Positions 1-8,585 of a stretch of DNA of 64,000 bases are shown in pieces (position 1 is the first letter of the stretch; every line of letters starts with the position of its first letter). Under the pieces are notes generated by a model. That model was not told the origin of the DNA and searched no databases. It saw only the letters and a program-made list of their open reading frames with translations. The stretch is from Eubacterium sp. ER2 (GTDB taxonomy: Bacteria; Bacillota; Clostridia; Lachnospirales; Lachnospiraceae). The position numbers were made by a program, and so were the translations under genes. The stretch lies in NCBI RefSeq assembly GCF_000765215.1, contig NZ_JPJE01000010.1, forward strand, positions 21,304 to 85,303, read 5' to 3'.

Positions 1-1
1 T

Positions 2-1543
2 AAAGGCGGCTGTCTGCTGAATGACAATTTCTGGTGGGGCAACATTATGCTGGCCTACATGTGCCGTGCCATTGACTCTGAGATCAAGCCGGACACCTGG
101 TATGAGGAGTCTATCCGGCGCCTGGAGGAGATGCCTCTGTGGCCGGCTAACTGGCTGGAGCATCAGACAAGGGATGACTACTGGAAGCACGGCTCAGTCA
201 GCGTGAACTACGATGACATCAAGGTGCCGGTCTTTGCCCTGGACGGATGGGCTGACTCCTACACAAACAGCGTGCTCACCCTGATGGAGGGGCTGAGCGT
301 TCCGAGAAAGGCGCTTATCGGACCCTGGGCCCACGTGTTTGCCCATGACGGGGCTCCCCAGCCAGCCATCGATTTTCTGGGAGAGGCTACAAAGTGGTGG
401 GATAAATGGCTCAAAGGCATTGACAATGATACACTGGACTGCCCTATGGTACAGGTATGGCTGGAAGACAGCATGAAGCCGGAGACGGTACACCCTGTCA
501 GCGATGGCCGTTGGGTGGCACTGGACAAATGGCCCTCTGCGGATGTGGAGACAAAGACGCTGTCCATGACCTACGGACATCTCCAGGAGGAGGCAAACAC
601 GAAGGAGGAAGTGGTGGATCTGTGCACCCTTCCCAATCACGGGCTTCTGGCCAACGAGTGGATGGGAGCTGGAGTTCCGGGAGAGAGCCCGGCCGATATG
701 CGGGTGGACGACGGTATGGCCATGGTATTTGACTCTGACATTTTAAAGGAAGAGGTGGAAATATTAGGCTATCCGGAATTTGAGGTGGAGCTTACCAGCG
801 ATAAGCCAAACGCCTTCCTCTACGCTGAGCTCTGTGACATCCATCCCGACGGAGCGGCCACGAGAGTGTCCTATGGGCTGATGAACCTGACCCATCTGGA
901 GGGCCACGAGAAGGTGGTTTATCTGGAGCCGGGCAAGAAATATAAGGCCAGGGTGCAGCTGGATGTGTGCGGACACAATTTCCCTGCCGGCCACAGGATC
1001 AGACTTGCCATTGCCAATTCCTTCTGGCCCATGATATGGCCATCGCCGGAGCTTGCTACGCTGAAGCTGGATCTGTCCACTGCCAAATTTTCCCTGCCCC
1101 TGTTTAAGGGAAAGGATGCCAAGGGACCGGACATGGAGGCAAGATGCGCGCCGCTCACACCAATGACTACACTCTCGCCGGGACATGTGGACCGGCAGAT
1201 CACATATGATCTGATCACGGATACGTGGACCTCCATCACTGATGGCGTGGGAGGAGTGTTCGGAGAGGGCGTGTACCGCTTTGACGATATCGGCACAGTT
1301 GTAGAGCACAATCTGAAGAGGGAGCTGACCATGAGCAACAAGGATCCCCTCTCAGCGAAATATACAATTTATCAGAAGATGAAGAACGGACGGGAGGGCT
1401 GGCTTACGGACTGCGATATCGTGGTGACCCAGACTGCGGATCTGGAAAACTTCTACATCACCGGCTATATGGATGCATCCATCAATGGGGAGCATGTGTT
1501 CCACCGGGATTACGATTATAAAGTAAAGAGAAACGGTCTTTAA
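2..1543 (+). CDS. CocE/NonD (PepX, S15-type) alpha/beta hydrolase, 5'-truncated by window edge
   Basis: The reading frame is open from the first bases, so the N-terminus lies outside the window; about 514 residues are visible. The product resembles serine hydrolases of the Xaa-Pro dipeptidyl-peptidase S15/CocE group. The visible part holds the end of the alpha/beta-hydrolase core, with the acid residue in DGWAD (Asp codon at 254) and the catalytic His in GPWAH (codon at 332). After these comes the all-beta PepX_C domain, roughly from nucleotide 700 to the end. The nucleophilic Ser (GxSYxG) would be upstream of the window and cannot be checked. A permease follows 24 bp downstream, so the pair may take up and hydrolyse peptides or amides. 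The substrate cannot be told from the sequence; a cocaine-esterase-like or acylase role is equally possible. Confidence 0.85.
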   Translation, partial: KGGCLLNDNFWWGNIMLAYMCRAIDSEIKPDTWYEESIRRLEEMPLWPANWLEHQTRDDYWKHGSVSVNYDDIKVPVFALDGWADSYTNSVLTLMEGLSVPRKALIGPWAHVFAHDGAPQPAIDFLGEATKWWDKWLKGIDNDTLDCPMVQVWLEDSMKPETVHPVSDGRWVALDKWPSADVETKTLSMTYGHLQEEANTKEEVVDLCTLPNHGLLANEWMGAGVPGESPADMRVDDGMAMVFDSDILKEEVEILGYPEFEVELTSDKPNAFLYAELCDIHPDGAATRVSYGLMNLTHLEGHEKVVYLEPGKKYKARVQLDVCGHNFPAGHRIRLAIANSFWPMIWPSPELATLKLDLSTAKFSLPLFKGKDAKGPDMEARCAPLTPMTTLSPGHVDRQITYDLITDTWTSITDGVGGVFGEGVYRFDDIGTVVEHNLKRELTMSNKDPLSAKYTIYQKMKNGREGWLTDCDIVVTQTADLENFYITGYMDASINGEHVFHRDYDYKVKRNGL

Positions 1544-1567
1544 GGACAGAAGACAGAACCGAAAGGG

Positions 1568-2983
1568 GTGAGGACCATCAAGTATAAAAAAATCAGTTTT
1601 AAGGAACTTGTGTTGATGAATGTCTCCGCACTCTACGGGATCAGATGGATTGCCAAATCAACCTCAGACAGCTTTGGCCTGGGGTTGGGGGCAATCCCCA
1701 TGTGGGTCATTTTTATGCTGATCTTTTTCATCCCACAGGCGCTGATGTGTGCGGAGCTGGCCTCGGCCTATCCCACAGATGGGGGACTCAATGACTGGGT
1801 GAAGATCGCGTTTGGAACAAAGTACGGATTTCTCGTGTCCTGGATGCACTGGACAGCTCTGATCTTCTGGTACGCCTCCTTCCTGACCTTTCTGGCCATT
1901 AACATCAGCTACATGATCGGGAAGCCGGAACTGGCGGACAATAAGCCATTTGTGCTGATCATGTCGCTGGTGGTGATCTGGGGGCTGTCCTTTGTCAGTA
2001 TGAGGGGCATGAAGCTTGGAAAATACTTTACAAGCGTGGGGGCCTTCGGGTCGGTGATACCGACCATTTTTCTGATCGGCATGGCCATTCTGGCCGTAGT
2101 TGTCCTGAAGGCTGCCCCCAGCGCTTCCGAGTACACGGTGTCTACGCTGACGCCGAAAATGAATATGAATTCTCTTGTGGCTATATCCGGCATTACATTT
2201 GCCTACACAGGGGCGGAATTTACAGCCAACTTTGTGTCCGACATGAAAAACCCCCAGAAGGATTATCCACGGGCTATCATGATCGCGGCGGGATTGATCT
2301 GCGTGCTCTATGTTGTGGGAGCTGTCTGCATGACTATGCTGCTTCCCACCTCGGAGATCTTCGCCTATACAGGCACACTGGATGCTCTGGCAAAGGCAAG
2401 TGAGCTCCTTGGAGTGCCGCAGGTTCTTGTGCAGATCCTGGCGTTTGGTATCGCCCTGTCTGTTCTGGGAGCTCTTGTCCTGTACATTGTGCAGCCGGTG
2501 AAGATGCTGTTTGGCTATTCAGAGCCGGGGATCTTCTCGGATAAGTTCATGAAGAAAAACCAGTACGATGTGCCGGAGAAAGCCATCCTGTTCCAGGCTG
2601 TGCTGATTACAGTGCTCCTGGCGGGAGTCAATCTTTTTTCGGCAGTGGAGACCATCTACAACGTGCTCGTCACCATGACAGCGCTGACATCCCTGTTCCC
2701 CTATGTGCTGCTGTTTGCAGCGTACATTAAGATAAAGAAGGAAAAAGAGGATAAGCCGGAGCTGTATCAGATGACGACGAATAAAAAGTGGGGCTGCTTC
2801 CTTGGGTATTCAGAGCTGGTGATCTGCGGGATCGCCATCGTATGCTCCGCCCTACCGGTGATGTCCACAACAGGTGAGAACATCATTTACGAGATTGAGC
2901 TGATCGGCGGCGCGTTGTTCGTACTGTTGTCCGGCCTGTGGCTTTGGAAGCGATCCGGGCTGGAGAACAAAATGGGGACGTAA
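1568..2983 (+). CDS. APC superfamily amino-acid permease (glutamate/GABA antiporter-like)
   Basis: A hydrophobic protein of about 471 residues with roughly 12 membrane segments, belonging to the amino acid-polyamine-organocation superfamily. The helix 1 region (FKELVLMNVSALYGIRW), the CAELASAYPTDGG stretch and the later ITFAYTGAEF stretch resemble the glutamate:GABA antiporter branch. The substrate is not determined by these motifs. It follows the peptidase-like gene by 24 bp and is probably co-transcribed, consistent with moving amino acids or small peptides. The start is uncertain: the GTG used here has GAAAGGG directly against it with no spacing, while an ATG at 1617 has AAGGAA nine bases upstream but would trim the lead into helix 1. 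The stop codon lies inside the left arm of an inverted repeat. Confidence 0.82.
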   Translation: MRTIKYKKISFKELVLMNVSALYGIRWIAKSTSDSFGLGLGAIPMWVIFMLIFFIPQALMCAELASAYPTDGGLNDWVKIAFGTKYGFLVSWMHWTALIFWYASFLTFLAINISYMIGKPELADNKPFVLIMSLVVIWGLSFVSMRGMKLGKYFTSVGAFGSVIPTIFLIGMAILAVVVLKAAPSASEYTVSTLTPKMNMNSLVAISGITFAYTGAEFTANFVSDMKNPQKDYPRAIMIAAGLICVLYVVGAVCMTMLLPTSEIFAYTGTLDALAKASELLGVPQVLVQILAFGIALSVLGALVLYIVQPVKMLFGYSEPGIFSDKFMKKNQYDVPEKAILFQAVLITVLLAGVNLFSAVETIYNVLVTMTALTSLFPYVLLFAAYIKIKKEKEDKPELYQMTTNKKWGCFLGYSELVICGIAIVCSALPVMSTTGENIIYEIELIGGALFVLLSGLWLWKRSGLENKMGT

Positions 2984-3247
2984 CACTTTGCAAAAGTATT
3001 ACGTCTGGATTTAGACTAACTGGTGTGTAATTGTGTCAAATATAATCGGTTGCGACTCCGCCTGTTTTGATTGGTATCACGAAAAAAGCAAGAGTTTCTC
3101 ACGTATTACGCGGAAGAAGCTCTTGCTTTTTTCAGATTAATCACGATATGAGTGGAAATTGTGTGTGAACACAGTGGTGGTTTGACACAATTATACACCA
3201 GTTGGATTAGTTTGAGACGTAACACTTTTGTAAAGCATTACGTCCCC
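2974..3247. repeat. Nested inverted-repeat element (MITE-like) between convergent genes
   Basis: The whole gap between the permease and argG is symmetric. Outer 33-bp arms (2974-3006 and 3215-3247) are inverted copies with a few differences, and each is itself a hairpin of the form GACGTAA...TTACGTC. Inner arms (3018-3040 and 3181-3203) match in 22 of 23 positions as inverted copies. At the centre is a perfect 14-bp terminator stem. Short GGATT-type direct repeats lie just outside the inner arms (3007 and 3204). There is no coding capacity. This is what a miniature transposable element or IS remnant would look like; no family is assigned because I cannot compare the ends with known elements. 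Confidence 0.7.
3081..3133. terminator. Bidirectional rho-independent terminator
   Basis: A perfect 14-bp stem (3081-3094 with 3120-3133) carries A-runs on the left and T-runs on the right, so it can stop transcription from the permease (+) and from argG (-). It sits at the centre of the nested inverted repeat. Confidence 0.8.
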
Positions 3248-3253
3248 AATTCA

Positions 3254-4486
3254 TTATTTACTCTCGCTTTGCTTTTTCATCTCCTGCATCTTCAGGGCGC
3301 GGACCTTGAGCGGAAGCCCGAACAGGGTGATGAAGCCGTCAGCGTCGTGGTGGTCATACATATCGCCTGTTGTGAAGCTTGCCAGGGACTCGCTGTACAG
3401 TGAGTAGGGGGAGGTGGTGCCGGCCTTGATGATGTTGCCCTTGTAGAGCTTGAATTTGACTTCGCCGGTCACATACTCCTGGGTGCTCTCCACGAATGCC
3501 TGAATGGCCTCCCGGAGGGGTGTGAACCACTTGCCCTCGTATACGACCTGGGCCAGCTTGTCGCCCATTTCCTTTTTCATTTCCGTTGTGGCGCGGTCCA
3601 GAACTAGCTCCTCAAGCTGCTGGTGCGCCTCATAGAGGATAGTTCCGCCAGGGGTCTCGTAGACGCCGCGGGACTTCATGCCCACTACACGGTTCTCTAC
3701 AATGTCAATGATGCCGATGCCGTGCTTGCCGCCCAGCTCGTTCAGCTTGCGGATGATGTCGGAAACCTTCATCTCAACGCCGTTAATGCTCTTTGGAACA
3801 CCCTTTTCAAATGTCATAGTCACATACTCCGGCTCGTCCGGTGCCTTCTCCGGAGGTACAGTGAGGACTAAAAGATCATCGTAGTTTGGCTCGTTGGCCG
3901 GATCCTCCAGCTCCAGGCCCTCGTGGCTGATGTGCCACAGGTTGCGGTCACGGCTGTAGCTGTGCTTTGCGTCAAAGGGAAGGTCGATGCCGTGCTGGCG
4001 GCAGTACTCGATCTCGTCCTCCCTGGACTGCATGGTCCAAAGATCTGTCATCCGCCAGGGGGCGATGATCTTGATGTCCGGAGCCAGAGCCTTGATGGCC
4101 AGCTCAAAGCGGATCTGATCGTTTCCTTTTCCTGTGGCGCCGTGGCAGATGGCGACAGCGCCTTCCTTCCTTGCGATCTCAACGAGTCGCTTTGTGATGG
4201 CGGGGCGGGCCATGGCCGTGCCGATAAGGTATTTGTTCTCGTACACTGCGTGGGCCTGCACGCAGGGAACAATGTAATTGTCGCAGAAATCATCCACAAT
4301 ATCTTCTATATATAATTTGGAAGCGCCGGACATCTTCGCTCTCTCCTCCAGACCGTCCAGCTCTTCGCCCTGTCCGCAGTTCACGCAGCAGCAGATAACA
4401 TCGTATCCGAATGTCTCCTTCAGCCACGGGATGACGGCTGTTGTGTCAAGTCCGCCTGAATAGGCAAGTACCACTTTTTCTTTCAT
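3254..4486 (-). CDS. argG: Argininosuccinate synthase
   Basis: ATP-dependent ligation of citrulline and aspartate to argininosuccinate, the penultimate step of arginine synthesis; cytosolic. The 410-residue length is normal for the family. The N-terminal PP-loop reads AYSGGLDTT at residues 8-16, followed by the usual GQGEEL and GATGKGNDQIRFE stretches that bind citrulline and ATP. The start ATG has AGGAGG a few bases upstream. It is transcribed divergently from argC, and both promoters share a TTGCATAAT block, suggesting common ArgR repression. argH, often next to argG, is not in this window. The 3' end abuts the nested inverted repeat. Confidence 0.97.
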   Translation of the reverse strand: MKEKVVLAYSGGLDTTAVIPWLKETFGYDVICCCVNCGQGEELDGLEERAKMSGASKLYIEDIVDDFCDNYIVPCVQAHAVYENKYLIGTAMARPAITKRLVEIARKEGAVAICHGATGKGNDQIRFELAIKALAPDIKIIAPWRMTDLWTMQSREDEIEYCRQHGIDLPFDAKHSYSRDRNLWHISHEGLELEDPANEPNYDDLLVLTVPPEKAPDEPEYVTMTFEKGVPKSINGVEMKVSDIIRKLNELGGKHGIGIIDIVENRVVGMKSRGVYETPGGTILYEAHQQLEELVLDRATTEMKKEMGDKLAQVVYEGKWFTPLREAIQAFVESTQEYVTGEVKFKLYKGNIIKAGTTSPYSLYSESLASFTTGDMYDHHDADGFITLFGLPLKVRALKMQEMKKQSESK

Positions 4487-4566
4487 TGCATTTTCCTCCT
4501 GAAATGTATTTTCATTTTTCTGCGCTGCTGTGAGCCGCGCTTAAAATAACCTAAATCGCAAGGTTT

Positions 4567-4595
4567 ACTATACACCATATTTTATAATTATGCAA
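4567..4595 (-). promoter_or_regulatory. argG promoter with overlapping ArgR-like site
   Basis: Read on the minus strand: -35 TTGCAT, 17-bp spacer, -10 TATAGT. The -35 continues as TTGCATAAT, identical to the first nine bases of the argC promoter. The leader to the argG start would be about 75 nt. ArgR control is inferred from the TGCATAAT half-site and the pathway. Confidence 0.65.
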
Positions 4596-4622
4596 GTGTA
4601 ATGCAAAAAAAACGAATTTTAG

Positions 4623-4635
4623 TGTATATTATACA
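4623..4635. promoter_or_regulatory. Candidate ArgR operator (TGTATATTATACA)
   Basis: A 13-bp palindrome fitting the TGnATnnnATnCA form of ARG boxes. It lies between the divergent arginine promoters, upstream of the argG -35, where a second ArgR site would assist repression. Confidence 0.5.
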
Positions 4636-4771
4636 AAGCTTTTGGAAAAAATCCGATTGCGCCGGGAGAAACCGCATAAAAATGAGGGATAGACGAGAGC
4701 GCGCGGGAGCAGGGAACGCTGGGCGAACAGAGGGAAACAGGAGGGGCACAGGAAATAATGACAGAAAAAAC

Positions 4772-4800
4772 TTGCATAATATTCATTATGGATGTATAAT
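4772..4800 (+). promoter_or_regulatory. argC operon promoter with overlapping ArgR-like box
   Basis: -35 TTGCAT, 17-bp spacer, consensus -10 TATAAT. A dyad TGCATAATATTCA (4774-4786) covers the -35 and the start of the spacer and fits an ARG box, a position where a repressor would block polymerase. The transcript would have a leader of about 110 nt. Confidence 0.7.
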
Positions 4801-4918
4801 CATGTAGTACAAACGTACAGCGGGGAAAAAGTTCCGGCAATCCACTTTACACAGAAAGAAAAGTGGTATAAACTTTAACAAGTGTTATTCTATTTTAATA
4901 AGAAAGGATATGCGAAAG

Positions 4919-5959
4919 ATGATAAGAGCAGGAATTATCGGTTCCACCGGATACGCGGGAGCAGAGCTGGTCCGCATCCTGATGGGACATAAGGACGCCG
5001 AGATCGTGTGGTACGGCTCCAGGAGCTATATAGATAAGAAGTACGCAAGTGTGTACCAGAATATGTTCCAGATCGTGGACGCGGTCTGCATGGATGACAA
5101 CATGGACGAGCTGGCAGCGGCGGCGGACGTGATCTTCACAGCCACCCCCCAGGGACTGTGCGCTTCCCTTGTCAATGAGGACATCCTAAGCAAGGTGAAG
5201 ATCATTGACCTGAGCGCGGATTTCCGAATCAAGGACGTGGCTACCTACGAGAAGTGGTACGGCATAGAACACAAGAGCCCGGAGTTTATAAAGGAGGCAG
5301 TCTACGGCCTGTGCGAGATCAACAGGGAGGATGTGAAGAAGGCCCGGCTCATCGCAAACCCGGGCTGCTACACCACCTGCTCCATCCTGACGGCCTACCC
5401 TCTGGCGAAGGAGGGGCTCATCGACATGGACACTCTCATCATTGACGCCAAGTCCGGCACCTCCGGCGCAGGGAGAGGGGCCAAGGTGCCCAACCTCTTC
5501 TGTGAGGTCAATGAAAACATGAAGGCCTACGGCATCGCCTCCCACAGGCACACTCCGGAGATTGAGGAGCAGCTCGGCTACGCCTGCGGACACCCGGTGG
5601 TGCTGAACTTTACGCCTCATCTGGTACCCATGAACCGGGGCATCCTGGCCACAGAGTACGCGAAGCTGACAAAGGATGTGAGCTATGAGGACGTGAAGGC
5701 CGTGTACGAGAAATATTATAAGGATGAGAAATTCATCCGCCTTCTGGATGAGGGCGTCTACCCAGAAACCAAGTGGGTGGAGGGCAGCAATTACGTGGAC
5801 ATCGGCTTTAAGATCGATGAGAGGACAGGCCGCATCATCATGATCGGAGCCATTGACAATCTTGTGAAAGGAGCGGCCGGACAGGCGGTGCAGAACATGA
5901 ACCTGGCCTTCGGACTGACCGAGGATACAGGGCTGGATCTTGTGCCCATGTTCCCATAG
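4919..5959 (+). CDS. argC: N-acetyl-gamma-glutamyl-phosphate reductase
   Basis: NADPH-dependent reduction of N-acetylglutamyl phosphate to the semialdehyde, third step of arginine synthesis; cytosolic. The N-terminal Rossmann motif is GIIGSTGYAGAELVRIL, and the catalytic Cys is in NPGCYTT at about residue 150. The downstream GTSGAGRG and HRHTPEIEEQL stretches are typical. The 346-residue form starting at 4919 is preferred: AGGA lies 10 bases upstream, whereas the ATG at 4910 has it only one base away. It is the first gene of argC-GNAT-argJ-argB-argD, driven by an ArgR-type promoter at about 4772-4800. Confidence 0.95.
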   Translation: MIRAGIIGSTGYAGAELVRILMGHKDAEIVWYGSRSYIDKKYASVYQNMFQIVDAVCMDDNMDELAAAADVIFTATPQGLCASLVNEDILSKVKIIDLSADFRIKDVATYEKWYGIEHKSPEFIKEAVYGLCEINREDVKKARLIANPGCYTTCSILTAYPLAKEGLIDMDTLIIDAKSGTSGAGRGAKVPNLFCEVNENMKAYGIASHRHTPEIEEQLGYACGHPVVLNFTPHLVPMNRGILATEYAKLTKDVSYEDVKAVYEKYYKDEKFIRLLDEGVYPETKWVEGSNYVDIGFKIDERTGRIIMIGAIDNLVKGAAGQAVQNMNLAFGLTEDTGLDLVPMFP

Positions 5960-5972
5960 GAGGTAACCAGAC

Positions 5973-6422
5973 ATGACAATCCGGGAAATGACAATAGATG
6001 ATTACGAGGAGGTGTACCACCTCTGGAAGCAGATCAAGGGCTTCGGCATCCGGAGTATTGACGACTCCAGGGAGGGCGTGGAGCGCTTCCTTATGAGAAA
6101 TCCCACCACCAGTGTAGTGGCGGAGAAGGACGGGAAGATCGTGGGTAGCATCCTGTGCGGACATGACGGCAGGAGAGGCTGTCTCTACCATGTGTGCGTG
6201 GACGAGGCCTACCGGCGCCACGGCATAGGAAAGGCCATGGTGGTGAGGGCCATGGAGGCCCTGAAGGCGGAGAAGATCAACAAGGTCTGTCTTATTGCAT
6301 TTACAAAAAATGACATCGGAAATGCCTTCTGGAACACCATCGGCTGGACAGAGAGAGAAGATCTGAACTACTACGATTTCGTGCTGAATGACGCCAACAT
6401 CACGGCGTTCAATGAACAGTAA
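5973..6422 (+). CDS. GNAT-family N-acetyltransferase inside the arginine operon
   Basis: A 149-residue single-domain GNAT protein that transfers an acetyl group from acetyl-CoA to an amine. The acetyl-CoA pyrophosphate-binding loop is visible as YRRHGIGKAM at about residues 83-92, preceded by the beta-4 strand GCLYHVCVDE. AGGAGG lies nine bases before the ATG, and the gene sits 13 bp after argC and just before argJ. The context suggests an N-acetylglutamate synthase-like or regulatory acetylation role. ArgJ alone can often supply N-acetylglutamate, and the GNAT fold does not reveal the substrate, so this is inference. A general YpeA-type acetyltransferase is the main alternative. Confidence 0.85.
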   Translation: MTIREMTIDDYEEVYHLWKQIKGFGIRSIDDSREGVERFLMRNPTTSVVAEKDGKIVGSILCGHDGRRGCLYHVCVDEAYRRHGIGKAMVVRAMEALKAEKINKVCLIAFTKNDIGNAFWNTIGWTEREDLNYYDFVLNDANITAFNEQ

Positions 6423-6456
6423 TAAAGAAAAATATTTTCAGAGGAAGGTGGATAAC

Positions 6457-7680
6457 ATGGAGAGAATAGAAGGCGGCGTGACCGCGGCAAAAGGATTTGA
6501 GGCAGCCTGCGCGGCTGCAGGGCTGAAGTACAAGGACCGCACGGATATGGCACTGGTCTACAGCCAGGTGCCCTGCGTGACAGCGGGGACCTTTACCACA
6601 AATGTGGTGAAAGCGGCTCCGGTGAAATGGGATCAGCAGGTTGTGAAGAGTGAAAAGAAATCACAGGCTATCATTGTAAACTCAGGAATTGCTAATGCCT
6701 GCACAGGAGCGGAGGGCTTCGGCTATTGCAAGGACACGGCGGACAAGGCCGGAGAGGTGCTGGGCATTGACCCGGCCGGAGTGCTCATCGGCTCCACCGG
6801 CGTGATCGGAAAGCAGATGCCCATTGAAAAGCTGAAGGCCGGCATTGAGGCTCTGGCCCCGAAAAAGGCGTCCACCCTGGAGGCCGGCACGGAGGCAGCC
6901 AGGGCCATCATGACTACAGACACAAAGGAGAAGGAGATTGCTGTCACTATCCAGGTGAAGGATAAGACCGTCACCATCGGCGGCATGGCAAAGGGCTCCG
7001 GAATGATCCATCCCAACATGTGCACTATGCTCTCCTTTATCACAACAGACGCAGTCATCACAAAGGAGGCTCTCCAGAGCGCTCTCAGTGAGGATGTGCC
7101 GGATACATACAATATGATCTCCGTGGACGGGGATACCTCCACCAACGACACGGTGCTCCTGCTGGCCAACGGGATGGCGGAAAACGAGGAGATTACCTGC
7201 GGTACGCCGGAATACCAGGAGTTCAAGGCAGCTCTCCACGTGATCAACGAGTACCTGGCAAAGAAGATCGCCGGGGATGGAGAAGGTGCCACAGCCCTCT
7301 TCGAGGCCAAGGTCATCGGAGCCGAGAGCAAGGAGCAGGCCAAGGTGCTGGCCAAATCCATCGTCTGCTCCAATCTGACCAAGACAGCCATCGCGGGCCA
7401 CGACGCCAACTGGGGAAGGATCCTCTGCGCCATGGGCTACTCCGGCGCCCAGTTTGACCCGGAAAAGGTGGATCTCTTCTTTGAGAGCCAGGCAGGCAAA
7501 ATCCAGATCATAGAGAACGGCACGGCTGTGGACTACAGCGAGGAGGAGGCAACGAAAATCCTCTCCCAGCCGGAGGTGACAGCCATCGCGGACGTGAAGC
7601 TGGGACAGGAGAGCGCCTCCGCCTGGGGCTGCGACCTGACACACGGATACATTGAAATCAACGCGGATTACAGGAGTTAA
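6457..7680 (+). CDS. argJ: Glutamate N-acetyltransferase / amino-acid N-acetyltransferase (ArgJ)
   Basis: ArgJ transfers acetyl from N-acetylornithine to glutamate and in many bacteria also makes N-acetylglutamate from acetyl-CoA. The precursor of 407 residues self-cleaves into two chains. The cleavage region is [14 protein letters not shown], and Thr190 becomes the N-terminal nucleophile; a Cys precedes it where many homologues have Ala. The start at 6457 has AGGAAGGTGG nearby and gives the normal N-terminus ([17 protein letters not shown]); longer frames upstream overlap the GNAT gene without a ribosome binding site. It lies between the GNAT gene and argB in the operon. Confidence 0.95.
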   Translation: MERIEGGVTAAKGFEAACAAAGLKYKDRTDMALVYSQVPCVTAGTFTTNVVKAAPVKWDQQVVKSEKKSQAIIVNSGIANACTGAEGFGYCKDTADKAGEVLGIDPAGVLIGSTGVIGKQMPIEKLKAGIEALAPKKASTLEAGTEAARAIMTTDTKEKEIAVTIQVKDKTVTIGGMAKGSGMIHPNMCTMLSFITTDAVITKEALQSALSEDVPDTYNMISVDGDTSTNDTVLLLANGMAENEEITCGTPEYQEFKAALHVINEYLAKKIAGDGEGATALFEAKVIGAESKEQAKVLAKSIVCSNLTKTAIAGHDANWGRILCAMGYSGAQFDPEKVDLFFESQAGKIQIIENGTAVDYSEEEATKILSQPEVTAIADVKLGQESASAWGCDLTHGYIEINADYRS

Positions 7681-7685
7681 AAAAA

Positions 7686-8585
7686 ATGGATAACAATATG
7701 CAGAAATATCTGGACAAGGCGGAGGTGCTCATCGAGGCCCTCCCCTACATCCAGCGGTTTAACCGGAAAGTCATTGTTGTGAAATACGGCGGCAGCGCCA
7801 TGGTGGACGAGACCCTCAAGGAGAGAGTGATTCAGGACGTGACCCTGCTGAAGCTGGTGGGCTTTAAGCCCATCATCGTCCACGGCGGCGGAAAGGAGAT
7901 CAGCCGCTGGGTGGGCAAGGTGGGCATGGAGCCCCATTTTGTCAACGGTCTGCGGGTGACCGACGCGGCCACCATGGAGCTGGCGGAGATGGTTCTTGGA
8001 AAGGTAAATAAAGAGCTGGTCCAGTTCGTGGAGGGCCTGGGCGTGCGGGCCATCGGCATCAGCGGAAAGGACGGAGGCCTCCTGCGGGTGACAAAGAAGC
8101 TCTCCGACGGCCAGGACATCGGCTTTGTGGGAGATGTGAGGGAAGTGAACGCGGACATCCTATGGGATCTGCTGGAGAAGGATTTCCTCCCCATCGTGTG
8201 CCCTGTGGGACTGGACGACAGGAACAACACCTACAACATCAACGCGGACGACGCGGCCTGCGCCATCGCCAGGGCCATGCATGCGGAGAAGCTGGCCTTC
8301 CTGACAGACATTGAAGGTGTCTACAAGGATTCCAAGGACCCGGAGACACTGATCTCGGAGCTGAAGGTGTCTGAGGCCAGAAAGCTGATGGAGGAGGGCT
8401 ACATCGGAGGCGGCATGCTTCCCAAGCTGAACAACTGTATCGACGCAATTGAAAACGGCGTTTCCAGAGTGCATATCCTGGACGGCAGGATCCCCCACTG
8501 CCTCCTGCTGGAGATTTTCACCAACAGAGGAATCGGAACCGCCATCTTAGACGATGAAGGGAGCAGATTTTACAATGACAAATAA
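7686..8585 (+). CDS. argB: Acetylglutamate kinase
   Basis: Phosphorylates N-acetylglutamate with ATP, the second step of arginine synthesis; cytosolic hexamer or dimer depending on species. Amino-acid kinase fold motifs are in order: KYGGSAM at about residue 29, HGGGKEIS at about 61, GISGKDGG at about 122 and [12 protein letters not shown] at about 180. The length of 299 is typical. It starts 5 bp after argJ with AGGAG overlapping the argJ stop, so translation is probably coupled. Whether arginine feeds back on it cannot be read from motifs alone. Confidence 0.96.
   Translation: MDNNMQKYLDKAEVLIEALPYIQRFNRKVIVVKYGGSAMVDETLKERVIQDVTLLKLVGFKPIIVHGGGKEISRWVGKVGMEPHFVNGLRVTDAATMELAEMVLGKVNKELVQFVEGLGVRAIGISGKDGGLLRVTKKLSDGQDIGFVGDVREVNADILWDLLEKDFLPIVCPVGLDDRNNTYNINADDAACAIARAMHAEKLAFLTDIEGVYKDSKDPETLISELKVSEARKLMEEGYIGGGMLPKLNNCIDAIENGVSRVHILDGRIPHCLLLEIFTNRGIGTAILDDEGSRFYNDK

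Larger units (their letters stand above)
4487..4909. other. argG-argC divergent control region
   Basis: This non-coding interval holds both arginine promoters, three ArgR-like sites and an argC leader with a small hairpin (CCACTTT at 4842-4848 with AAAGTGG at 4860-4866). The stretch from about 4640 to 4765 shows nothing I can name. Short open frames here have no ribosome binding site and no recognisable product. Confidence 0.6.

Noticed and set aside
4601..4807. Short open frame between argG and argC
   Set aside because: Overlaps the argC promoter and operators, no ribosome binding site, low-complexity Arg/Asn-rich translation.
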